Assembly: GCA_022827625.1 (NCBI GenBank)
Contig: JAJEIE010000009.1
Coordinates: 124,001 to 188,000, forward strand
Direction of reading: 5' to 3'
Source of the DNA: Candidatus Poribacteria bacterium
Lineage (GTDB): Bacteria; Poribacteria; WGA-4E; WGA-3G
Length of the DNA stretch: 64,000 bases
The stretch's first letter is position 1. The number at the start of each line of letters is the position of its first letter. The notes under the pieces were generated by a model that saw only the letters and a list, made by a program, of their open reading frames with translations, had not been told where the DNA came from and made no database searches. The position numbers were made by a program, and so were the translations under genes. This document shows, piece by piece, positions 1 to 6,415 of this stretch.

Positions 1-15
1 TTAGGAGGAACCGTA

Positions 16-813
16 ATGTTTTTATTTAACAATGTCCGCGTAACGCTCGCAAGTTTTATGACAGTCTTTTTGCTGATAGCACTGCCGACCCTCGCCAAGA
101 TTGACCCGGAAAATATTATGGGGATGTGGCTTTTTGACGAAGGGAAAGGCGGCGTTGCCGTTGATTCGTCAGATCAAGGAAACGATGGCGAAATTCATGG
201 CGCAAAATGGGTAGACGGAAAATTCGGCAAAGCCCTCGAATTTGATGGTGTTGATAATTGGGTTGAGGTGCAACATTCGCAAACCGTCGGTTTCAAAGCG
301 GGGGTCTCATTCACAATCACCCTCCATTACAAAGGCACGAAAGTCGGCGGTGCACTCGTCGGAAAGAACTATGAGGACACATCACAAGCACTCCCGTGGT
401 ACTTACTCTGGGACGACGGTTCTTCCAACAAGGTAACGCTCTATCTGCGTGATAGTGCGTCAACCAGTTTTCGAGCAGACGGCACAACCGTTATTGGCGA
501 TGACAAATGGCACTTCATCGTTGGTAGAGCCGATGCCGACACGGGTAAATCCTCAATATGGATAGATGGCGAAATGGAAGCCGAGGCAGATTTCAACGCA
601 AAAGACGGTTATGGCACGAGTGATGGCGTGTTCCATATCGGACGGCACTATGAAAGATTTACTGCTGGCATCATCGACGATGTCGCCCTCTTTAACGTCG
701 CTTTATCAGAAGAAGATATGGAAGAGATCATGAACAACGGCGTTGAAACTGCTGCCGCAGTTGATCCTGTGAACAAATTGGCGACGACGTGGGGCAGAAT
801 CAAACGGCAATAA
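16..813 (+). CDS. Secreted LamG/concanavalin-fold protein with C-terminal TTWG motif
   Basis: A 265-residue exported protein. The N-terminus has a basic start and hydrophobic core (about residues 8-27) ending in a TLA-K type signal-peptidase site. Residues ~30-235 read as a LamG-type jelly roll: 'MWLFDEGKGG' at the front, 'WHFIVGRAD' in the middle and 'IDDVALFNVALS' near the end are typical. LamG domains bind or rearrange around carbohydrates or proteins; the ligand here is unknown. The C-terminus, KLATTWGRIKRQ, is shared with four other secreted proteins in the window. A strong ribosome site (aggagg, 3-8) sits before the ATG. The selenoprotein gene follows after 10 bases, so the two may be co-transcribed. 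Confidence 0.85.
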   Translation: MFLFNNVRVTLASFMTVFLLIALPTLAKIDPENIMGMWLFDEGKGGVAVDSSDQGNDGEIHGAKWVDGKFGKALEFDGVDNWVEVQHSQTVGFKAGVSFTITLHYKGTKVGGALVGKNYEDTSQALPWYLLWDDGSSNKVTLYLRDSASTSFRADGTTVIGDDKWHFIVGRADADTGKSSIWIDGEMEAEADFNAKDGYGTSDGVFHIGRHYERFTAGIIDDVALFNVALSEEDMEEIMNNGVETAAAVDPVNKLATTWGRIKRQ

Positions 814-823
814 AGGAAAAACA

Positions 824-1933
824 ATGAAACAGATACACGTATGTCTCGCTTTAGCACTCTTGCTATTCGCGGGACTGAATTGTGGAACAGAAAATCCGGT
901 TACAGAGGAAACAGTAGACACCTCCGTAGTCGAGACACCAACAGGCACACTACGTGGAGAGGTGCAATCCGTTGAAGGTGTCCTGATTCAGGTACGCCTG
1001 CTGAAAGACGGACAACTCTTAACGCAAACTGAGACCGAGGCAATCTACGAACTTGGATCGCTTGAAGCCGGGAATTATACCTTGCAAATATCAGCGAAAG
1101 GTTATGAAACCACAGAGATTAATGTCACAGCTATCGCTGGACAAACCGTTTCCGTAGATAAGGTAACACTCGTTGCATTGGCGACTCCCGTCTCGCATCT
1201 ACGCGGAATTCTAACCGATGTAGCAACCGGCGCACCGATCTCCGAAGTGCATCTTCAACTCACCGATAAAACCGGTAAAATCTACGAAACACTCACAACA
1301 GCAGCGGGTGCTTTCACCTTTGAAAACCTACCGGTAGAACAAGCTTTCGCCTTGAAAATTGAACACGCGGATTATGAAAACACCGAGGTTGCTGTGCAAC
1401 CGATACCCGCCGCTAACACATTTGAACTCAACCTCAAACTCATCCCGCTGCCGGAAGTAGAAGAATTGGATCCCGGTCAAGGTCTGAGTATTGGGAGCCA
1501 AGCCCCCGACTTTGAACTATCTGATGGCAACGGCAAACTGCACACGCTCGGCGATTATATCGGCAATAAAAACGTGGTGCTCGGCTTCTTCCGCGGTGTC
1601 TGGTGACCCTTCTGCAGAGATCAACTCGTTGAGTTGCAAAAGAACTATGCAGCGATTCAAGCCGCTGGCGCAGAACTCGTCGGAATCAGTTCTGATGGTG
1701 AAGCCGCAACCCGGCAGAACGTTCAAAACCAAGGGCTCAAGTTCACGCTCCTGTCCGATCCAGACGTAGCAACGATTTCTGACTATAACGTCGTCGATCT
1801 GTTTAATCCGAGAATCGCGCGTACGTCATACTACGTTCTCAAGAAAGATGGAACAATCACTTGGAAGTCTATTCACAATAAGGCTGATAAAGTACCGATG
1901 GCACAAATCCTCCAAGAATTAGGTAAACTTTGA
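824..1933 (+). CDS. Selenocysteine-containing redoxin lipoprotein (TGA at 1604-1606 read as Sec)
   Basis: Conventional translation stops at TGA 1604-1606 after 260 residues, but the same frame continues without a break to TGA 1931-1933. The joined protein (369 aa) is a complete AhpC/TSA-type redoxin. Residues 1-20 are a lipoprotein signal (lipobox AGLNC, Cys20). Two carboxypeptidase-regulatory-like beta domains follow at ~40-115 and ~123-205, and the redoxin at ~220-369. The TGA falls exactly at the catalytic position: F-F-R-G-V-W-U261-P-F-C264, where homologues have W-C-P-x-C. The downstream part (GAELVGISSDG, then a 'LLSDPD' strand) is standard for the family. A SECIS-like hairpin lies just after the TGA. 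Role inferred: outer-membrane or periplasmic thiol/peroxide reduction. A sequencing error turning Cys TGT/TGC into TGA is the alternative. No selA/selB/selC gene is in the window. Confidence 0.8.
1609..1642 (+). promoter_or_regulatory. Candidate bacterial SECIS element
   Basis: The bases directly after the in-frame TGA fold into a two-part hairpin. The lower stem is CTTCTG (1609-1614) with CAAAAG (1637-1642), with one mismatch. A 7-base bulge (1615-1621) follows, then a perfect 6-bp upper stem CAACTC (1622-1627) / GAGTTG (1631-1636) around the 3-base loop GTT. The first loop base is G, 22 nt behind the TGA. As I recall, bacterial SelB-recognised SECIS elements have a short upper stem, a G in the first loop positions and a loop about 16-37 nt from the UGA, and this fits. 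It lies wholly inside the coding sequence. Confidence 0.65.
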
Positions 1934-3051
1934 TGAAACCTTACGACCCAGTTATAGCAAACATCATCGCTGACAGCCAAGAGGCGAAACACGACCGAGA
2001 CAAACTTAATCGCCGACAGTTCTTAAGGCTTGCTGCTGGTGTTGGAAGCATTGGCACTCTCAGCACGCTCCCAGTGTTTGCTCAGACCCGTAGTGGACAA
2101 TTACAACCTGAAAACACACAGACAATCCCACTCACACCCGTCGTTGAGGCAGTCGGTAAAGAGGTCTGGAAAGACGACCAACTTGATGAAGATGCAGCGA
2201 GTGAACTGGTCGATCAGGCGATGATGAAACTAACCGGACGCGCCTCTGCTAAAGAGGCGTGGCGAGATATTGTCCTCCCTGACGATATTGTCGGTATAAA
2301 AATCAACCCGCTCGGTGGTCCCGAACTCAGCACGCACGCTATCATCGTTGACAAAATCGTTGAGGGATTATACAGTGCCGGTGTCCTCCGTAAACAGGTC
2401 ATTATCTGGGATCGGTTTGAAGAACACCTTTTGAATGCCGGTTATCCAATCAGAAAAGATGAAAGTGAGGTCCGAACCCTCGCTTCTGACACAGAAGGCA
2501 TCGGATACGACGATGAGGTGTTTTATGAGAGCGAAAAGGACAGTATCACCCGCCGAGAAAATGGCAGTACTTTTTCTCGGTATTCTCGAATCGTCACCCA
2601 GATGGTCGATGTGCTGATTAACGTTCCCGTTCTGAAACACCATGAAATGGCAGGCGTGAGCGGATGTTTAAAGAATTTGGCATTCGGGAGCGTTGATAAC
2701 ACACGCAGATTCCACGGCAAACCGCTTTACTGCAATCCGGCTATCGGTGAGATTCTGGAACATAAGGTCATCAAAGAGAAACTGGTTCTCAACATCGTTG
2801 ACGGCTTAACCGCATCGTTTGACAAGGGACCGACATACGACGCTGAAAGTACGTGGAAATATGGGACCCTTTTCGTGAGTGCAGATCCTGTCATCCTTGA
2901 TGTGCTGGTGCTTCAGACGATTAATCAAAAACGCGAGGAAATGGAGTTAGATTCTGTGTCTAAGTTCTCCAATCATATCAACAACGCCAGTGCGCTCGGT
3001 TTAGGCACAAATACACTTGATCAAGCGGATCTTCAGAGCATTGAGGTGTAA
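1933..3051 (+). CDS. Tat-exported DUF362 family protein
   Basis: A 372-residue protein. The ATG at 1933 overlaps the last base of the selenoprotein stop (TGATG), implying translational coupling; a TTG at 1930 is the only other near start. The twin-arginine signal 'NRRQFLRLAAG' at ~residues 27-37 is followed by a hydrophobic stretch ending in VFAQ. The body matches the DUF362 pattern: 'DIVGIKINPLGG', 'VLINVPVLKHHEMAGVSGCLKN' (conserved K-H and G-C-L-K-N signature) and a C-terminal 'SADPVILDVLVL'. DUF362 proteins often travel with iron-sulfur or redox functions, but no ferredoxin cluster is visible here. Its place behind a redoxin suggests a redox role (inference). Confidence 0.8.
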   Translation: MKPYDPVIANIIADSQEAKHDRDKLNRRQFLRLAAGVGSIGTLSTLPVFAQTRSGQLQPENTQTIPLTPVVEAVGKEVWKDDQLDEDAASELVDQAMMKLTGRASAKEAWRDIVLPDDIVGIKINPLGGPELSTHAIIVDKIVEGLYSAGVLRKQVIIWDRFEEHLLNAGYPIRKDESEVRTLASDTEGIGYDDEVFYESEKDSITRRENGSTFSRYSRIVTQMVDVLINVPVLKHHEMAGVSGCLKNLAFGSVDNTRRFHGKPLYCNPAIGEILEHKVIKEKLVLNIVDGLTASFDKGPTYDAESTWKYGTLFVSADPVILDVLVLQTINQKREEMELDSVSKFSNHINNASALGLGTNTLDQADLQSIEV

Positions 3052-3052
3052 A

Positions 3053-3295
3053 ATGAAATATAAACGAGTGCGTCTGTTTTCCGTTCTGATTCTTTGCTGT
3101 ATCGCGATTGTGTTTTCAGGATGCGCTGTGTCCTTCACGCAGAACGATACGCTGCAACTCAGTTTATCAGAACCAACAGAGAAAACAATGTCGACTGTCG
3201 CTGAATTTGAAGCGAGCGAAGTGGATAATGTCGCGGGTGATGTAACACAGAAAACAGGGAGCGTCTGTGCTGGTGGCGCATGTATTATCTATTAG
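3053..3295 (+). CDS. Small lipoprotein with C-terminal Cys pair
   Basis: An 80-residue lipoprotein starting one base after the DUF362 stop. Residues 1-23 form a signal with lipobox VFSGC (Cys24). The mature part is short, acidic and Ser/Thr-rich, and ends in 'VCAGGACIIY', with two Cys five residues apart close to the C-terminus. I do not recognise a family. Being third in the operon with a selenocysteine redoxin, the Cys pair could be a thiol partner or substrate of that enzyme (inference). An upstream in-frame start at 3017 would add 12 residues that overlap DUF362 and break the signal, so I reject it. Confidence 0.7.
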   Translation: MKYKRVRLFSVLILCCIAIVFSGCAVSFTQNDTLQLSLSEPTEKTMSTVAEFEASEVDNVAGDVTQKTGSVCAGGACIIY

Positions 3296-3299
3296 CGAT

Positions 3300-3422
3300 C
3301 TCTAAATGGTTAATAGTTGCTGGTTAATGGTTATCGGTACAGAGCCTTTGTGGCGTGTAAACATTACGCATCCACAAAGAAGCTTAACTGACAACCAATA
3401 ACCAACAACCAATAACTGATTA
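3300..3422. repeat. Intergenic word-repeat hairpin (GGTTAATGG / CCAATAACC family)
   Basis: The gap between the convergent genes is a long imperfect inverted repeat. The left arm is made of 'ggttaatagttgctggtta' words and the right arm of 'caaccaataaccaacaacc' words, around an inner hairpin CTTTGTGG ... CCACAAAG. Arms of the same words recur in many other gaps in the window. It may act as a bidirectional terminator; origin unknown. Confidence 0.6.
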
Positions 3423-3425
3423 CTT

Positions 3426-4007
3426 CTAATTCGCTTTAATTTCACCCCAAGTCGTCGTTAAATTCCCTTCTGGGTCGACAGGAAGTACAGTCTCTTCAAG
3501 GAAAATAGTCCACATGAGGACTGGATCCCCGATAACTTCGTCAATACCGAGCAGTTCCACTGTTCCGTCGAAGGGTTCATTGGATTTGTAGATGAAGTAC
3601 TCGGTTGGTGCGTGTGGGGCATCAAGCATCAGTATCTCGCCTGTATCGGTATACCCGTCTGTAAACCAGCCTTTCGGATCTTGACCGCGGTCTTCTGGAC
3701 GTGTGTGTCGGCTATCCCAAGCTTGATAGACGTACGCCGGTCGGTCGATGTTAAACGTCAATTTATAGTCCTGTCCGCCTGGGCAGTCCGCTGACGTGGA
3801 AACCTGCGTAAATCCGAGAAATTCTTTCGGAATATGCGTAATCGTATAGTCGCGATCGTGGAAAAATTTACCACCCTCTTCCAACTCAACAGCTTCATAG
3901 ACCCCGCCTTTATTGTCCTCTATCTCCGTTACCACCACTTGCTGTGCCAACACAGGCAACGCAGTTGCGATGAACAGGACAACTATACAAACATAAGCAC
4001 GTCTCAT
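3426..4007 (-). CDS. Secreted protein of unknown fold with C-terminal TTWG motif
   Basis: A 193-residue protein. The signal peptide 'MRRAYVCIVVLFIATALPVLAQ' is clear. The middle contains 'FNIDRPAYVYQAWDSR' and 'DAPHAPTEYFIYKSNEPFDG', which reads like a beta-sandwich of the kind attached to extracellular proteins, but I cannot name the family. It ends 'NLTTTWGEIKAN', the same terminal motif as the LamG protein at 16-813 despite no similarity elsewhere. It is transcribed toward the selenoprotein operon and away from the Dabb gene. Confidence 0.75.
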   Translation of the reverse strand: MRRAYVCIVVLFIATALPVLAQQVVVTEIEDNKGGVYEAVELEEGGKFFHDRDYTITHIPKEFLGFTQVSTSADCPGGQDYKLTFNIDRPAYVYQAWDSRHTRPEDRGQDPKGWFTDGYTDTGEILMLDAPHAPTEYFIYKSNEPFDGTVELLGIDEVIGDPVLMWTIFLEETVLPVDPEGNLTTTWGEIKAN

Positions 4008-4149
4008 CTTTGATATTCCTCCGTAATTTCGTTTGCAAACCTTGTGGAAAACTTGAAAAAAAACAACATTTATGTCATACTTATTAATTATACAATAACT
4101 TTCACCAATTTATCAAAACAAATTTACATTACGGAAGAAGGAATTCATA

Positions 4150-4461
4150 ATGGTTGAACATATCGTCCTACTCAAACTAAAATCGGAGGTTACCGAAGCG
4201 GCGTTGGAGACCTTGTCCGATGCCCTCTTAGGAATGGCTGATGAAATCCCGGGTATCGAATCCATAACCGCCGGTACGAACAACAGTCCTGAAGGGAAAA
4301 GCCAAGGGTATGCGTACGGTTTTATCGTCCGTTTTACAGACGAAGCAGCACGCGATGCCTATCTACCCCATCCTTTTCACCGTCAGATAGCAAGCGAGCA
4401 TATTCGCCCGCTCGTTGAGGATGTTCTCGTTTTCGACTATTCCATACCTACCAACAACTAA
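4150..4461 (+). CDS. Dabb family (stress-responsive alpha/beta-barrel) protein
   Basis: A 103-residue cytoplasmic protein matching the Dabb ferredoxin-like fold. 'MVEHIVLLKLK' opens the first strand, 'GIESITAGTNNSPEGKSQGYAYGFIVRFTD' forms the central hairpin, and 'AYLPHPFHRQIASEHIRPLVEDVLVFDY' is the typical closing segment with conserved HP and H. Dabb proteins dimerise; functions range from stress response to small-molecule cyclisation, and none can be assigned here. A GAAGAAGGA-type site (4134-4142) precedes the ATG. The sulfatase-like gene follows on the same strand. Confidence 0.88.
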   Translation: MVEHIVLLKLKSEVTEAALETLSDALLGMADEIPGIESITAGTNNSPEGKSQGYAYGFIVRFTDEAARDAYLPHPFHRQIASEHIRPLVEDVLVFDYSIPTNN

Positions 4462-4554
4462 GGCGGCAGCTTGGAGCGTAGTGGAAAGCGGATATACGAA
4501 AAAGAACTAATTAACCAGAACTCACCTAACCGAACCGCAAGGAAAAATAAAAAA

Positions 4555-5943
4555 ATGAGTTGGAACATAGTAGTAGTTGTTTCGGATACACTGCGAACAG
4601 CGTATCTTAGCCCTTATGGCAACGATTGGATTCATACACCGAATTTGGCACGGTTTGCCGAACAGAGCGTCAGATTTACAAACGCGCACCCGGAATGTTT
4701 ACCGACAATTCCAACGCGCCGGACGCTACATACCGGCAGACGCGCCTATCCCTTCAGCACTTATACACCCGTGCCGTGGGACAACGTCTATACCCCCGGC
4801 TGGCAACCCATGTCGTCGGATGAACCGGCAATCGCCGAATCACTTGTCCGAAACGGGTATCACACCGGTTTCTTCGCTGATGTCCCACACTATTTCGTGC
4901 CGGGTATGAATTTCACACGCGGTTTCCGGCAGTGGGAATTCGTCCGGGGTCAAGCCGAGGATAGGTATCGCGGTGCCGCCCACGCCGACCCTGCATTAAT
5001 CTCTCGCTACCGTGGGAATCCGGAACGCATTCGCGCCCATATTGTGAACGTCCAACCCGAACGTCCTGAGGAAACGTGGCACGCCGCGCGGTTATTCCGC
5101 TCCGCCATCGAATTCGTTGAACACAACCATAAGAACACGCCGTTTTATCTCTACGTCGATAGCTTCACACCACACGAGACATGGGAAGCACCGATCCACT
5201 ACTATGACCTCTACGGCAAACGCGAAGACCGCGAACCTATCTGCCTCAACCTCCCTTACGGTTCACTCAACGATAAGGAACTTGAGGATAGACTTCCAAG
5301 CGTTAAAGCCAACTACGCCGGTTTAGTAACCCTCGTAGATACATGGTTCGGAAAACTGGTGGATACCATCGACCGCCTCGGATTGCGTGAGAACACACTC
5401 ATCATCTTCCTTGCGGACCACGGCACAAACTTCGCAGAGAATCCAGACAAAGCCACAGGAAAACCTGCTAACTTCATGTATCCAGGCACGATGGACATTC
5501 CTATGATGGTTAGCCATCCATCAGGTATCAATGCCGGTACGACCTGCGATGAATTCGTCTACACGCTCGATGTGCCTGCGACTGTCATGGCAGCCAGTGA
5601 GATTGAACCCGCAGGCGAGATACAGGGGCAGAACCTACTGTCACTCGTAGAGGGAAAAAGCAGCTGGGAATCGCGTGAGTATCTCACCTGTCGCTACGTC
5701 AATTCGGTCTGGTATAAAGACGCGAGGAACTGGTATTTCTCCAGTGTTGACTTCCAAGACGATGTACGCCTATTTGACCTTGAGGCGGATGTAGCGTGCC
5801 AATATGACATCGCTGACCAAGGTGCTGACCGGATTGCACTGGCAAAAGAGCGGATCTTAGCCGATGCGAACGGGCATTTACCGCACTACAAACGCCAAGG
5901 CAGAACGGATGCCCTCGGTAGACCGCAATTCGCAGAAGCGTAA
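4555..5943 (+). CDS. Sulfatase-like alkaline-phosphatase-superfamily hydrolase with Thr at the nucleophile site
   Basis: A 462-residue protein. The ATG at 4555 follows an AAGGA site and gives the usual N-terminal strand 'NIVVVVSDTLR'; a TTG 28 codons earlier adds an unlikely polar leader. 'PYGNDWIHTPNLARFAEQSVRF' and 'FLADHGTNFAEN' are core motifs of the sulfatase/phosphodiesterase fold. The active-site motif aligns as T51-I-P-T-R-R-T-L-H-T-G, so the residue that is Cys/Ser (formylglycine) in true sulfatases is Thr. Cys48 three residues earlier does not fit the C-x-P-S/T-R pattern. It probably hydrolyses a phosphate, phosphonate or sulfate ester with an unmodified nucleophile (inference). There is no signal peptide, so a cytoplasmic location is expected. 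Confidence 0.82.
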   Translation: MSWNIVVVVSDTLRTAYLSPYGNDWIHTPNLARFAEQSVRFTNAHPECLPTIPTRRTLHTGRRAYPFSTYTPVPWDNVYTPGWQPMSSDEPAIAESLVRNGYHTGFFADVPHYFVPGMNFTRGFRQWEFVRGQAEDRYRGAAHADPALISRYRGNPERIRAHIVNVQPERPEETWHAARLFRSAIEFVEHNHKNTPFYLYVDSFTPHETWEAPIHYYDLYGKREDREPICLNLPYGSLNDKELEDRLPSVKANYAGLVTLVDTWFGKLVDTIDRLGLRENTLIIFLADHGTNFAENPDKATGKPANFMYPGTMDIPMMVSHPSGINAGTTCDEFVYTLDVPATVMAASEIEPAGEIQGQNLLSLVEGKSSWESREYLTCRYVNSVWYKDARNWYFSSVDFQDDVRLFDLEADVACQYDIADQGADRIALAKERILADANGHLPHYKRQGRTDALGRPQFAEA

Positions 5944-5948
5944 TTTTT

Positions 5949-6011
5949 AGAAAGGATGCACGTTATGTGTTGACCCATGAAGAATACGACAGAGGAGGAT
6001 GGAAGCCATGA
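5949..6011 (+). pseudogene. Residual C-terminus of a HigB-type toxin
   Basis: Immediately before the antitoxin, one frame reads 'RYVLTHEEYDRGGWKP' and ends at TGA 6009-6011, overlapping the antitoxin ATG by the four bases ATGA. This closely resembles the last residues of HigB/RelE-fold mRNA interferases (…V-x-THxEYDRGxW). There is no room for the rest of the toxin: the sulfatase stop is at 5943. I read it as the tail of a toxin gene whose body was deleted, leaving the coupling overlap intact. Confidence 0.5.
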
Positions 6012-6406
6012 GTGTTATTGCAGAAGACATTCGGACACATTGGCGCGCTGTTCAACCGATCTTTTCAATTCGTGATGAGGCGGAATATGATACAACTATT
6101 TCGACTCTAAACGCACTAATTGATGAAGCGGGTACCAACGAACAACACCCGCTCTACGAACTCCTTGATACACTCGGGACAGTTGTCCATGCTTATGAGG
6201 AGAAACATTATCCCATCCCTGAGTGTAGTGGGATCGAAGCACTTAAGTTTTTAATGGAAGAGCATCAATTTGAACCGTCAGATCTATCAGCACTTGGTCC
6301 ACCGGATATTGTTAAGGAGATTCTTAAAGGTGAACGGGATTTGACTGTTGCACATATTCACACTTTAGCCGAGATTTTTCAGGCTTCACCCGCAGTGTTT
6401 GTATGA
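6008..6406 (+). CDS. higA: HigA-type antitoxin / HTH regulator (COG5499-like), orphan
   Basis: A 132-residue protein. The N-terminal helical part 'AEYDTTISTLNALIDEAGTNEQHPLYELLDTLGTVVHAYEEKHYPIPE' is characteristic of COG5499 antitoxins. The C-terminal XRE-like HTH is 'EALKFLMEEHQFEPSDLSALGPPDIVKEILKGERDLTVAHIHTLAEIF'. The ATG at 6008 sits 9-10 bases behind AGGAGG (5993-5998 region) and overlaps the toxin-remnant stop; the ATG at 5999 abuts the AGGAGG and is unlikely. The partner toxin is missing, so it now acts either as a lone repressor or not at all. The MBL gene starts 9 bases downstream, so it may be co-transcribed by accident of position. Confidence 0.82.
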   Translation: MSVIAEDIRTHWRAVQPIFSIRDEAEYDTTISTLNALIDEAGTNEQHPLYELLDTLGTVVHAYEEKHYPIPECSGIEALKFLMEEHQFEPSDLSALGPPDIVKEILKGERDLTVAHIHTLAEIFQASPAVFV

Positions 6407-6415
6407 GGATTCCCA

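Noticed and set aside
1604-1933. Reading the TGA at 1604 as a real stop followed by a separate gene from 1634
   Set aside because: The second part has no good start or ribosome site at the right place, lacks the redoxin active site, and completes the first part exactly in the same frame; a SECIS-like hairpin is present.
4471-4554. Upstream TTG start of the sulfatase-like gene
   Set aside because: It adds a polar, charged leader; ATG 4555 has a better site and matches the family N-terminus.
5956-5973. Short frame M-H-V-M-C before the antitoxin as the start of HigB
   Set aside because: It looks like a HigB start but is five codons long and out of frame with the recognisable HigB tail; most likely chance.
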